DNA from: Caldimonas brevitalea
GTDB taxonomy: Bacteria > Pseudomonadota > Gammaproteobacteria > Burkholderiales > Burkholderiaceae_C
Assembly (NCBI RefSeq): GCF_001017435.1
Contig: NZ_CP011371.1
Coordinates: forward strand, 310,001 to 374,000
DNA length: 64,000 nucleotides
Reading direction: 5' to 3'
A model generated the notes under the pieces. That model did not search any database. It saw only the letters and a program-made list of their open reading frames with translations, and was not told the DNA's origin. Below, in pieces: positions 28,939-37,494 of this stretch (position 1 is the first letter of the stretch; every line of letters begins with the position of its first letter). The position numbers were made by a program, and so were the translations under genes.

Positions 28939-29901
28939 ATGCTCAATGTGTTCACGCTGGTCAACGGCCGGCTCTATCAGGAAGAGATCGACCGCCCCGA
29001 AACGCTGACGCGGCTGCAGCCCGTCTGGGTCGACCTCGAAGCGCCCACGCCCGAGGAAAAGGGCTGGATCGCCGGATGTTTCGGTGTACAAATTCCCGAC
29101 AACATCACCGGCGACGATCTCGAAGAGTCGGCGCGCTTTTATGAAGAAGACAACGGTGAGCTGCACATCCGCAGCGATTTCCTGATCGAGGACGACGACA
29201 CCTCGCGCAACGTGCGCGCGGCGTTCATCCTGCACAACAACGTGCTGTTCTCGATCCACGACGAGGACCTGCCGGTGTTCCGGCTGCTGCGCCTGCGCGG
29301 GCGCCGCATGCCGGGCCTCATCGAAGGTGCCAAGGACGTGCTGCTCAAGCTGTACGACATGGACGCCGAGTATTCGGCCGACTCGCTCGAAGGCATCTAC
29401 GACGCACTCGAAGCCGTCAGTGCCCAGGTGCTGAAGGCCGACGTGAGCGACACCGAGGCCGGCGAGGCGCTGGCCGCGATCGCCCGTTCGGAGGACTTGA
29501 ACGGCCGCATCCGCCGCAACGTGATGGACACGCGCCGCGCCGTCAGTTTCCTGATGCGCAGCCGGCTGCTGAACGCCGAGCAGTTCGAGGAAGCGCGCCA
29601 GATCATGCGCGACATCGATTCGCTCGATTCGCACACCGCTTTCCTGTTCGACAAGATCAACTTCCTGATGGACGCCACGGTCGGCTTCATCAACATCAAC
29701 CAGAACAAGATCATCCGCATCTTCTCGGTGGCCAGCGTCGCGCTGCTGCCGCCGACGCTGATCGCCAGCATCTACGGGATGAACTTCCAGCGCATGCCGG
29801 AGCTGAACTGGCAGTTCGGCTATCCGTTCTCGCTGGCGTTGATGGTCGGCTCGGTGGTCGCGCCGTTCTGGTACTTCCGGCACAAGGGGTGGCTGAAGTA
29901 G
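28939..29901 (+). CDS. corA: Magnesium/cobalt transporter CorA
   Basis: CorA is a pentameric inner-membrane channel for magnesium uptake. The 320-residue protein has the large N-terminal cytoplasmic funnel (residues 1-250) and two C-terminal helices. The first helix ends in the invariant GMN motif (ASIYGMNFQRMPEL); the second is FSLALMVGSVVAPFWYF, with a basic tail. The frame extends further upstream, but homologues begin MLNVFTL at the ATG at 28939, preceded by TTGGAG. Its long structured leader suggests post-initiation control. Confidence 0.95.
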   Translation: MLNVFTLVNGRLYQEEIDRPETLTRLQPVWVDLEAPTPEEKGWIAGCFGVQIPDNITGDDLEESARFYEEDNGELHIRSDFLIEDDDTSRNVRAAFILHNNVLFSIHDEDLPVFRLLRLRGRRMPGLIEGAKDVLLKLYDMDAEYSADSLEGIYDALEAVSAQVLKADVSDTEAGEALAAIARSEDLNGRIRRNVMDTRRAVSFLMRSRLLNAEQFEEARQIMRDIDSLDSHTAFLFDKINFLMDATVGFININQNKIIRIFSVASVALLPPTLIASIYGMNFQRMPELNWQFGYPFSLALMVGSVVAPFWYFRHKGWLK

Positions 29902-29988
29902 CGGGCGGCGCCCGGCGTCCGGTTCGCTGAGCGCCCTGCCCGGTGGCGCGGACGGGACGGGCGAACGTGTGCCGGGCCGCGGAAGGCG

Positions 29989-30975
29989 TCAGCCTTGCGC
30001 CAACACCGCCTCGGCCAGTGCGCTGCCGCTGAGCCAGGCGCGTTCCACACCTTCGGCGCCGTCCAGTGCATGCCACGCGTCGCCGCACACGCCCAGGTGC
30101 AGCTCGTCGTTCCACCCATACGGCTCGGCTCGTGGCGCACCGGTCCAGGCGTGGCGCCACAAATGCGTGGCCGAGTAGACCGGCCGCGCCAGCTTGGCGC
30201 TGAGCGCCGTGGCAAAGGCGTCGAGCAGGCGACGCGCAACATCGGCTGGGCGCGCATCCAGGTTGTTGGCGCTCCAGTAGGGCGAGGCTTGCAACACCCA
30301 GCGCGCGCCGACGCCGCTGACGGGCGCCCGTGCCGGCCGGTCGTCGTCGCGCCAGGCTGCACTGAGCACACCGCCGGCCGCGGCGAGTGCGGCAGGGTCG
30401 AGCCGCGCGGTCCGCAGCGGCAAGGGGCCCGGCCAGGCCACCATGGCCGTCCAGCACGGCTCGCTCTTCACTTCTCGTGCGGCCGCGGCCAGCGCCGGGT
30501 CGGCCGCCAGCAGCGTGACGGCGCGCTCGGCGGGCAGGGTCACCACCACGGCGTCGAAACACGGGTCGAGGCCCAGCGGCAGCGGGTTGTGCGTGCGCAA
30601 ACGCCAATGCGCCTGCTCGCGCTCGACGGCAGCGACATCGACCGGCAGGGCGAGCGTGCAGCCTTGGGCCAGGCGCTCCGGCAGCGACTGCATCGGGCCG
30701 GTCGTGACCCAGCGTTCAGGCGTTTGCGGGTCCGCCCCCACCCAGCCTTGCTCTGCCCAGGCGCGTACCTGAGCACAGAAGGTTGCGCCGACGGCCCCGA
30801 AGCCGTTGGCGCCATGGTCGAACACGCCGGCCGGGCTCGCGTGGCTGGCGCAGCGGCCGCCGGGCACGGGCTGCTGTTCGAACACGGTGACCGCCTGTCC
30901 GGCGTCTTGCAAGCGGCGCGCGCACGCGAGGCCGGCGAGGCCGGCGCCGATCACGGCAATACGTTGGCGTGTCAT
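29989..30975 (-). CDS. FAD-dependent oxidoreductase (renalase-like)
   Basis: The 328-residue flavoprotein starts with a dinucleotide-binding motif (IAVIGAGLAGLACARRLQDAGQAVTVFEQ) and PGGRCASH. It ends with GVCGDAWHALDGAEGVERAWLSGSALAEAV, the FAD-closing motif of the amine oxidase/renalase group. Its ATG overlaps the stop of the NTF2-like gene by 4 nt. It is the distal gene of the five-gene fatty-acid-modification cluster. The substrate is unknown. Confidence 0.82.
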   Translation of the reverse strand: MTRQRIAVIGAGLAGLACARRLQDAGQAVTVFEQQPVPGGRCASHASPAGVFDHGANGFGAVGATFCAQVRAWAEQGWVGADPQTPERWVTTGPMQSLPERLAQGCTLALPVDVAAVEREQAHWRLRTHNPLPLGLDPCFDAVVVTLPAERAVTLLAADPALAAAAREVKSEPCWTAMVAWPGPLPLRTARLDPAALAAAGGVLSAAWRDDDRPARAPVSGVGARWVLQASPYWSANNLDARPADVARRLLDAFATALSAKLARPVYSATHLWRHAWTGAPRAEPYGWNDELHLGVCGDAWHALDGAEGVERAWLSGSALAEAVLAQG

Positions 30976-31424
30976 GTCATCACCCGCTTCTTGAGCCAGC
31001 GCATCAAGCCGCCCACCAGGGGCAGCTTTTCGTACAACTCTTCGGCTGTGTCCCAGTAGTCGCGGTGCATGCAGATGCGCCCCTCGTCGTCGAACTGCAG
31101 GTGCGAGGCGCCGTGGACGGTTTGTGGCGTGGCCGGGTCGCGCTTGAAGCGGAACAGGAAGTCCCATGTCATGAAGCAGTTGCGGCCCTCGCAGACCACC
31201 TGTGCCAGCTTGAAGCGCGGCTCCAGCAGCACCTCGTACATGCGCCGGTAGACCTGCGCGATGCGCTCCAGCCCTTGCACCTCGTGGAAGGGGTCCTTGA
31301 AGCGGCAGTCGGCGGTGTAGACCTGGGCCAGCCCTTGCAGCTGCCCGGGATTCAAGGTTTCGAAGAAGTGAATCAGCCGGGCGACGTGCTGCGCCTGCCC
31401 GGGGTCGTGTGCGGAAGTGTGCAT
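30972..31424 (-). CDS. NTF2-like (SnoaL-fold) protein
   Basis: The 150-residue protein has the nuclear-transport-factor-2 fold pattern: FFETLNPGQLQGLAQVYTADCRFKDPFHEVQGLERIAQVYRRMYE, then CEGRNCFMTWDFLFRFK and HRDYWDTAEELYEKLPLVGGLMRWLKKRV. Related proteins lie next to CFA-synthase-like genes in many proteobacteria. They may bind a hydrophobic ligand or catalyse an isomerisation, but no reaction has been assigned that I know of. It is separated from the methyltransferase gene by 70 bp and overlaps the flavoprotein gene. Confidence 0.8.
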   Translation of the reverse strand: MHTSAHDPGQAQHVARLIHFFETLNPGQLQGLAQVYTADCRFKDPFHEVQGLERIAQVYRRMYEVLLEPRFKLAQVVCEGRNCFMTWDFLFRFKRDPATPQTVHGASHLQFDDEGRICMHRDYWDTAEELYEKLPLVGGLMRWLKKRVMT

Positions 31425-31494
31425 GCCGGAAGCTTACCGCCGGCGCCACGGCCTGCGGCGCCAAAGCCGTGCCGCGGCCAGGCGGCAGGCCGCC

Positions 31495-32712
31495 TCAGCT
31501 GGCTCGCTGCAGCGTGAACTGCATGACGCTGGTGTTGCGGTGGACGAAGGCGGCTTCGCAGTAGGCGAGGTAGAAGTTCCAGATGCGCATGAAACGGGTG
31601 TCGAACCCCAACCTCCGCACCTCCGGCTCCGCCGCGTGGAAGCGGTCGCGCCAGCATTGCAGCGTGCGCGCATAGTCGAGGCCGAAGTCGAGTTCGTTGA
31701 CGACGACAAAACCGGCCTTGCGAGCTTCGCGTCGGAACGCCTGGGGACAGGGCAGCAGGCCACCCGGGAAGATGTACTGCTGAATGAAGTCGGTGGAACG
31801 GCGATACCGGTCGAACAAATCGTCGCGGATGGTGATGGTCTGCAAGCAGGCCCGTCCACCGGGTTTCAGCAGTCGCCGCAGCGTGGCGAAGAATTCGCCC
31901 CAGTACTCGAGACCGACCGCTTCGAACATCTCGACCGAGCAGATCGCGTCGAAGGGCCCGTCGTCGATCTCGCGCCAGTCCTGCAAGCGCAGCTGGGCAG
32001 GGGCATCGGCGCCGAGGCGCTCGCGGGCATAGCGCAGCTGCTCGGCCGACAGCGTCACGCCCACCACCTGTGCGCCGAACTCGCGGCCGGCCAGCTCGGC
32101 CAGGGCGCCCCAGCCACAGCCGATGTCGAGCAGGCGCTGGCCGGGCGTCAGCCGGCACTCGCGCAAGGCGCGTCGCATCTTGGCCCACTGCGCCTGTTGG
32201 AGCGGTTGATCGGCGCCCGCCTCGAACCAGGCACCCGAATACGACATGGTGTCGTCGAGCCACAGGCGGTAGAACGCGTTGCCCAGGTCATAGTGGGCCT
32301 GCACGTTCTTGCGCGCACGCGACTTGGAATTGCGGTTGAGCAGGTGGCGCAAACGGTAGGCGGCCCGCCCCCACCGGCTGCCGTAAATGGCCGTCTCCAC
32401 GGCATTGCGGTTGGCCACCAGCAACTGCATCAGGCCGCTCAGGTCGGCGGTGCTCCATTCGCCGTCCAGGTAACTCTCGGCGAAGCCGATATCGCCCGAC
32501 TTGAGCGTGCGGCCGCAGGCGCGCCATGCGTGCACCGTGATGCTGGCGCGCGGCCCGCTGCCATTGCCGAAGCGCGCGGTGGCGCCGTCCGGCAGGTGCA
32601 ACTCCAGGGTGCCGGTGGCCAGACGGTCGAGCACCCGGAACACGGCGCGGGCCGACGCGGGCGGCCGCGGGCGGGGCTGGCCGGACAGGACCGACAGTGT
32701 GCTTCGGGTCAT
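31495..32712 (-). CDS. Cyclopropane-fatty-acyl-phospholipid synthase family methyltransferase
   Basis: This SAM-dependent enzyme methylates unsaturated acyl chains of phospholipids. The 405-residue protein has an N-terminal lipid-binding domain (SGDIGFAESYLDGEWSTADL), VQAHYDLGNAFYRLWLDDTMSYSGAWF, the SAM motif LLDIGCGWGALAELAGREFG, CSVEMFEAVG and QYIFPGGLLP, all typical of CFA synthases. Its ATG overlaps the DUF1365 stop (ATGA). The paralogue UfaM of Rhodobacter methylates without forming the ring. Cyclopropanation or methylation cannot be told apart here. Confidence 0.88.
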   Translation of the reverse strand: MTRSTLSVLSGQPRPRPPASARAVFRVLDRLATGTLELHLPDGATARFGNGSGPRASITVHAWRACGRTLKSGDIGFAESYLDGEWSTADLSGLMQLLVANRNAVETAIYGSRWGRAAYRLRHLLNRNSKSRARKNVQAHYDLGNAFYRLWLDDTMSYSGAWFEAGADQPLQQAQWAKMRRALRECRLTPGQRLLDIGCGWGALAELAGREFGAQVVGVTLSAEQLRYARERLGADAPAQLRLQDWREIDDGPFDAICSVEMFEAVGLEYWGEFFATLRRLLKPGGRACLQTITIRDDLFDRYRRSTDFIQQYIFPGGLLPCPQAFRREARKAGFVVVNELDFGLDYARTLQCWRDRFHAAEPEVRRLGFDTRFMRIWNFYLAYCEAAFVHRNTSVMQFTLQRAS

Positions 32713-33476
32713 CTCGACGGAGAGGCTTGCGGAGGTGGTGGCTTGGCGAAGAAGGGCACGCGCCGCGCCCACAGTCGCAGCGCCTGCCAATGGATGTGCA
32801 CGATGACACCGAGGGTCATCAACGGCGTGCCGAAGAACGCGCGGCGCACACTCGCGGGCGTCAATGGCACCAACGTGCCGCTCCAGCTGGTCAGCAGCAA
32901 GGGGCCGTCGGCGTCGTGATGGTCGACCCGCATCACGACACGGCCCGCGTCGCCCTCACCCGGTGACGTGCGCAGGAATCGAAAGCGGTAACGACCTTCG
33001 ACGCGGCAGAAGGGCGACACATGGAACACCTTGTCGGCCTGCAGCGTCTGCCCCGGCCGCAGCTCAGGGCCGGTCAACACATAACAATGGCGCTCGCCAA
33101 AGGTGTTGTTCACTTCGGCGACCAGGGCGGCCAGCGAGCCGTCGCAGCGCTCCGCATACCAGAAGCTGACCGGCTTGAAGGCGTAGCCGAGCACCCGTGG
33201 ATAGGTCTGCAGCCACACTTCGCCGTCGGCGTCGTGCACGCCGGCCTCGGCCAGCAAGGTGTCGAGCCAGCGCAACGCGTCGTCGCCGCCGTCGCCATGG
33301 TCACAGTCGTGGAAGGACAGGCAGGCAAAGCGATGGCGCGATGGCAGCGCGGCAGGCTGCCGTCGCATGGTGCGCATCGGCAGCATCAGGAAATAGCTCG
33401 AATAGGCGAAGGCGTGGTGCACCGGGCGCAAGCGGGTGTGGCGCACCTGGCCGAAGCCGATCAGGGGGCTGTGCAT
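32709..33476 (-). CDS. DUF1365 family protein
   Basis: The 255-residue protein belongs to DUF1365, regularly encoded beside CFA-type methyltransferases. Recognisable parts are GFGQVRHTRLRPVHHAFAYSSYFLMLPM, TYPRVLGYAFKPVSFWYAERCDG, VAEVNNTFGERHCYVL, ADKVFHVSPFCRVEGRYRFRF and PLMTLGVIVHIHWQALRLWARRVPF. Its ATG overlaps the upstream flavoprotein stop by one base (TGATG). A role in modified fatty acid synthesis is inferred from context; the chemistry is unknown. Confidence 0.88.
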   Translation of the reverse strand: MHSPLIGFGQVRHTRLRPVHHAFAYSSYFLMLPMRTMRRQPAALPSRHRFACLSFHDCDHGDGGDDALRWLDTLLAEAGVHDADGEVWLQTYPRVLGYAFKPVSFWYAERCDGSLAALVAEVNNTFGERHCYVLTGPELRPGQTLQADKVFHVSPFCRVEGRYRFRFLRTSPGEGDAGRVVMRVDHHDADGPLLLTSWSGTLVPLTPASVRRAFFGTPLMTLGVIVHIHWQALRLWARRVPFFAKPPPPQASPSR

Positions 33477-34870
33477 CACGCCGCCTGAAGCGCCCGGTCC
33501 GCTGGCGCCGGGTGTTGCCCCTCGTCCAGCAGTCGCTGCGCGACTTCGAGGCCCGAGCGCAGGCCGTCTTCGTGAAACCCGTAGCCGGTCCAGGCGCCGC
33601 AATACCAGGTGTGGCGCTGGCCTTGCAGGCGGGGCAGGTCTTGCTGGGCGTCGAAGGCCGCCAGGTCGAACACCGGGTGGGCGTAGTCGAACTCGGCCAG
33701 CACCCGCTCGAGCCGGGGTTCGCGCGCCGGGTTGAGGCTGACGATGACGGGGGTACGCACCGGCAAAGGCTGCAGGCGGTTCAGCAAATAGTGCAGACAC
33801 ACGGCCGCGCTTTCCTGCGAGCTGTCGGGCGCACGCTCGTAATTCCAAGCCGCCCACGCGCGGGGCCGCTGCGGCAGCACGCCCTCATCGGTGTGCAGGA
33901 CGGCGCGGTTGGCCTGGTAGCGGATGGCGCCGAGCACGCGGCGCTCGTCGTCACTCGCGTCGGCGAGCAGGCCGAGCGCTTGGTCCGCATGGCAGGCGAA
34001 CACCACCTCGTCGAAATGCTCGAGGCCGCGGTCGGTGAGCACCTCGACACGGCCTTGCAGGCTGGGCCGGCGGACCTGCAGCACCGGCGCCTGCAAACGT
34101 GCATCCGCCAGCGGCTCGACCAGTTTGCGCACGTAGTGCCGGGCGCCGCCGACCACGCTGTACCACTGCGGTCGGTCGACGAGCTGGATCAAGCCGTGGT
34201 TGTGACAGAACCGAACCATCGTCGCGACCGGAAAGCGCAGCATCTGGTCGGTCGGACACGACCAGATGCTGCCGAGCATCGGCAACAGGTACCAATCGCG
34301 GAACTCGGCGCTGTACCGCTCGTCGCGCAGGAAGTCGCTGAGCGGCTGCCGCAACTCGTGGTCGGCGCCGTGCCGGGCGAGCGCCGTGGCCCGGCGGTTG
34401 AAGCGGGCAATCTGCATCAGCATGCGGCAGAAGCCGGGACGCAGCAGGTTGCGCGGCTGTGCGAACACGCTGGCCAGGTCACGCCCGCCCCACTCGACGC
34501 CCGCGCCGGGCACCTGGACCGAAAACGACATTTCGGCCGGTGCCGTCTCGACCTGCAGTTGATCGAACAACCTGACCAGCCGCGGGTAGGTGCGGCGGTT
34601 GAAGACCAGGAAACCGGTGTCCACGCCGAAACAGACCGGGCCTTCGGGCGCGTCCAGCTGCACGTCCACCGTGTGGGCATGGCCGCCGAAATAGTCGTTC
34701 GCTTCGAACAGCGTGACAGCCAGGTGCGGCGCAAGGCGGTGCGCGGCGATCAAGCCGGAAATGCCTGAGCCGATGACGGCCACACGCGGCCTGGTCAAGG
34801 CGGTAGGGGGAGATACGTCCATGCCGGACAGCGCAGCGCGCGCCCCTTCGGGCCGCCGTGCGGCGATCAC
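33476..34870 (-). CDS. FAD-dependent amine oxidase-like protein of the fatty-acid cluster
   Basis: The flavoprotein has RVAVIGSGISGLIAAHRLAPHLAVTLFEANDYFGGHAHTVDV near the start and a C-terminal TWYCGAWTGYGFHEDGLRSGLEVAQRLL, matching the flavoproteins encoded with DUF1365 and CFA-like genes. Rhodobacter homologues (Ufa proteins) act in methylated and furan fatty acid synthesis. The GTG at 34870 is chosen because GGAGGT lies six bases upstream and an upstream repeat ORF ends in an overlapping TGA. An ATG at 34822 would give a protein starting MDVSPPTALTRP and cannot be excluded. Confidence 0.85.
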   Translation of the reverse strand: MIAARRPEGARAALSGMDVSPPTALTRPRVAVIGSGISGLIAAHRLAPHLAVTLFEANDYFGGHAHTVDVQLDAPEGPVCFGVDTGFLVFNRRTYPRLVRLFDQLQVETAPAEMSFSVQVPGAGVEWGGRDLASVFAQPRNLLRPGFCRMLMQIARFNRRATALARHGADHELRQPLSDFLRDERYSAEFRDWYLLPMLGSIWSCPTDQMLRFPVATMVRFCHNHGLIQLVDRPQWYSVVGGARHYVRKLVEPLADARLQAPVLQVRRPSLQGRVEVLTDRGLEHFDEVVFACHADQALGLLADASDDERRVLGAIRYQANRAVLHTDEGVLPQRPRAWAAWNYERAPDSSQESAAVCLHYLLNRLQPLPVRTPVIVSLNPAREPRLERVLAEFDYAHPVFDLAAFDAQQDLPRLQGQRHTWYCGAWTGYGFHEDGLRSGLEVAQRLLDEGQHPAPADRALQAA

Positions 34871-34932
34871 TGAGAAACCTCCGTGCTGCGCACTGCGGTA
34901 TGAGCCCCTTCGGGCGGCCGTGCGGGGCTCAT
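34867..34932 (-). repeat. Dispersed start-codon repeat with 21-codon leader ORF
   Basis: This is one inverted copy of the element described at 19671-19850. On the minus strand it reads ATGAGCCCCGCACGG..., encodes MSPARPPEGAHTAVRSTEV plus SQ, includes GGAGGT at 34882-34877, and stops in a TGA overlapping the GTG at 34870. A degenerate second start of the unit continues into the coding region (CGGCCCGAAGGGG near 34842-34856), so the N-terminus of the flavoprotein may be repeat-derived. Confidence 0.8.
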
Positions 34933-35716
34933 GCCCACCCGCTCCGGGACCCGGCGGCGTCCAGTTCTGCCGTCCTGCCCGGCACACCGGGCAGCGTCCC
35001 CGGGGCCGAGAAAGAAAGGCGCCGCGAAGCGTCCCAGGGCGAAGGAGGGAGGGAGGGAGGAGGAGGAAACGCGCCCTGAGCTTTCATCCGGCCGTGCCGG
35101 AAGGCTCCGCAGCGGAAATGCGACATGCTCCAGCACCAGGGGCAGCCGGCTCGGGCGCCCGGGGCGGAACATGTACGGATGCATCCGCAGCAGCCGTGGC
35201 CGTTGGAAACGCGTCCTGGACCGAAGTTCCATGCCCGTTGCGCCGACATACAAACGGTTGCGCTTTTCCTGCGTCGGCCTCGAGGTGAGGCTGTGGCAGG
35301 AGTGGAGGCGGTCATCGGTCTTGTCCCTTGGTGTTTTTGCAAAGTTTACACGGGCTGGTTTGGCCGCCTTTTCCAAGCCCAGGCAGGAGATCGGCATCGG
35401 TCGGGCGTGTCGATGCACCAAGGTGGTGCTGAATTGCCACGCATCCTCCAACAGCTTGTACGTTTCGTGCTGGCGACAAACCCCGCTTGTGAACAGGGAA
35501 ATCCAGTGGCGGCGCAGCCTTTTACTGCGCAATTCCCTGACTTCCGCGACAATCGGCGTTCGCCGCAGCCGGAACGGGCACGATTTCCGCTGAGGTGCCA
35601 GGGATAGACCAGAGGCCGACCGGCGCCCCGCGCGGTGATCCTCCATCCGCCCACTGCCGCTCACGGTCGTCCGTGACCCCGTCCACCTCACTTGCCGCTG
35701 CACAACAGGAATGCCC
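34933..35716. other. Gene-free stretch of about 780 bp
   Basis: None of the open frames here has family similarity, a ribosome site or a codon pattern like the neighbours. The stretch holds a GGAG-type simple repeat (35043-35066), which is a pyrimidine tract in the leader of the minus-strand flavoprotein operon. It also holds a less GC-rich zone from about 35310 to 35560 and a nested inverted repeat at 35494-35539 upstream of the ferritin-like gene. It could be a decayed gene, a pair of long leaders, or contain a small RNA. Confidence 0.45.
35494..35539. repeat. Nested inverted repeat
   Basis: The outer arms are CAGGGAA (35494-35500) and TTCCCTG (35533-35539). The inner arms are GCGCAG (35512-35517) and CTGCGC (35525-35530) with a 7-base loop. 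Together they form a possible bulged stem-loop about 180 bp upstream of the diiron protein gene. No T-tract follows, so it is not an ordinary terminator. Confidence 0.55.
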
Positions 35717-36583
35717 ATGCTGTATCCCGAGCTCTTCAAGCAACTGGAAGCCGTCCGCTGGAACATGGACCGGGACATTCCATGGGACCGTTTCGATGCC
35801 TCCATGCTCAGCGAGGAGCAGGCACAAACCATCAAGATGAACGCCATCACGGAGTGGGCGGCCTTGCCCGCGACCGAGATGTTCCTGCGCGACAACCGTG
35901 AAGACAGCGACTTCTCTGCGTTCATGAGCGTCTGGTTCTTCGAGGAGCAGAAACACTCGCTGGTGCTGATGGAATACCTGCGTCGCTTCCGCCCCGACCT
36001 CGTGCCGAGCGAGCAGGAACTGCACGAGGTGCGCTTCGAGTTCGACCCGGCTCCGGCGCTCGAGACCCTGATGCTGCATTTCTGCGGCGAGATCAGGCTC
36101 AACCACTGGTACCGGCGCGCCGCCGAATGGCACACGGAGCCGGTGATCAAGGCCATTTACGAAACCCTCGCGCGCGACGAAGCGCGGCATGGCGGAGCCT
36201 ACTTGCGCTACATGAAGCGCGCCATCGCCCGTTTTGGTGATGAAGCCAAGGCGGCGTTCGCCAAGGTCGGCGTGCTGATGGCCAGTGCGCGACGCACGGC
36301 GCAGGCCTTGCATCCCACCAACCTGCACGTCAACGAAAAGCTGTTCCCCCGCGACACCATCCAGAGCCGTTTGCCCAATCCCGAGTGGCTGGAACACTGG
36401 CTGGACAAGCAGATCCAGTTCGATTCCGTCTGGGAAAACAAGGTGGTCGAGCGCATCCTGCACAACATGAGCTTGCTGATGGAGCACAGCTTCAAGAGCG
36501 TTCAGGAATTGAACCGCTACCGCAAGCAGGTGACGGCCCAACTGGGCGCTGCCGGTCTGGGCGGCAAGCCGCAATCGGCTTGA
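35717..36583 (+). CDS. Ferritin-like diiron protein
   Basis: The 288-residue helical protein has two diiron-type motifs: ITEWAALPATE followed by FFEEQKHSLVLMEYL, and HFCGEIRLNHWYRRAAEW followed by ARDEARHGGAYLRY. These give the E, ExxH, E, ExxH ligand pattern of the ferritin/acyl-ACP desaturase superfamily. The ATG at 35717 has ACAGGA at a proper distance; the ATG two codons earlier does not. It is divergent from the fatty-acid cluster, so an oxygenase or desaturase role acting on acyl chains is possible but only inferred. Confidence 0.8.
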   Translation: MLYPELFKQLEAVRWNMDRDIPWDRFDASMLSEEQAQTIKMNAITEWAALPATEMFLRDNREDSDFSAFMSVWFFEEQKHSLVLMEYLRRFRPDLVPSEQELHEVRFEFDPAPALETLMLHFCGEIRLNHWYRRAAEWHTEPVIKAIYETLARDEARHGGAYLRYMKRAIARFGDEAKAAFAKVGVLMASARRTAQALHPTNLHVNEKLFPRDTIQSRLPNPEWLEHWLDKQIQFDSVWENKVVERILHNMSLLMEHSFKSVQELNRYRKQVTAQLGAAGLGGKPQSA

Positions 36584-36630
36584 GGCGAGCGCGGTGCGTG
36601 GTTCGCACCGCGGCGAGCAATGCTGATGAG

Positions 36631-36657
36631 AAAAGCGCCGCATGCGGCGCTTTTTTT
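36631..36657 (+). terminator. Intrinsic terminator after the diiron gene
   Basis: A perfect palindrome GCGCCGCATGCGGCGC (36635-36650) is flanked by AAAA on the left and seven T on the right. It terminates the plus-strand diiron gene. The four A on the left make it possibly bidirectional for the GST gene from the other side. Confidence 0.85.
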
Positions 36658-36717
36658 CTGTCCGGCGCGGGCGTCTGAAGGACACCCGGGGCCGGCGGAG
36701 TGCGGCCCGCGCTTTAT

Positions 36718-37362
36718 TTACTTCGCCGCGCTGCGGGCCTGGTCGGCCTTGCGATCGGCCGTCACCTTCTGTGCGCTGGGCCGTTCGCCGACCAGCTTGA
36801 CGTAGCCCTTCCAGTCGATGCCGTGCTCGACCAGCAGGTCGACACCGTAGACCGCCTTGGTGGCCATCGACAACAAGGGCAGGTGCACAAATGCGCTGCA
36901 ATCGGCCTGGGTGAAGGTGTCGCCTGCCACGTAAGGGGCGAACTTGGCCAGTTGCTTGAAGCCGACCAGGTGCTTGTCGAGCAGCTTGCGCACGCGGGCC
37001 TGCTGGCCTTCGCTGACGCTGCCGCCGAAGAAGGCTTGCGGGTACAGGTCGCGGACGACCAGTTCGAGGTGCAGGTCGAGGAAGGTGGTCAGCTCCCGTA
37101 CCTTGGCGGCGGCCCACGGGTCGGACGGCAGCAGCGCCGGGGTCGGCCAACGCGCCTCGATGTAGTCGAGGATGGCCTGGCTTTCGCAAAGTGGCCCGTG
37201 CTCGGTGCGGATGAACGGCACCTTGCCCAGTGGCGAGTCGCCCAGGATCTCGGGCAGCCCGGTCGCCACCCGGTATTCTTCGAAGGGCACGCCCTTTTCG
37301 AGCAGTGCGAGTTTGACCTTGTTGTAGTAGTTCGAGAGCGTGAATCCGCACAGTGTCAACAT
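36718..37362 (-). CDS. Glutathione S-transferase family protein
   Basis: The 214-residue cytosolic protein has a thioredoxin-like N-terminal domain (LTLCGFTLSNYYNKVKLALLEKGVPFEE, PLGKVPFIRTEHGPLCESQAILDYIEARWP, with the ES glutathione contact). An all-helical C-terminal domain follows (VAGDTFTQADCSAFVHLPLLSM). The substrate is unknown. The gene is monocistronic and divergent from the VOC gene with 132 bp between starts. Confidence 0.9.
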   Translation of the reverse strand: MLTLCGFTLSNYYNKVKLALLEKGVPFEEYRVATGLPEILGDSPLGKVPFIRTEHGPLCESQAILDYIEARWPTPALLPSDPWAAAKVRELTTFLDLHLELVVRDLYPQAFFGGSVSEGQQARVRKLLDKHLVGFKQLAKFAPYVAGDTFTQADCSAFVHLPLLSMATKAVYGVDLLVEHGIDWKGYVKLVGERPSAQKVTADRKADQARSAAK

Positions 37363-37494
37363 GCTGGTCTCCTGTCGTGGTCGAGTCGATCTCGGGCGAG
37401 TCTACGTGGCGCGCCCATCTCCTGCCTGTTGCCCCCGCGACAACAAGAGCGCCTCGCATAATGCCGTTCGCATCCACTCCTTGCCGGCGTCGAC

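Noticed and set aside
28928..28948. Fluoride-riboswitch-like GGAGATGGCATGC at the corA start
   Set aside because: Resembles a conserved segment of that class, but it includes the corA start codon and lacks the matching second segment and pseudoknot partner.
35125..35607. 160-codon frame in the gene-free stretch upstream of the diiron gene
   Set aside because: No ribosome site, no family motif, and codon use unlike neighbours; several frames overlap equally well.
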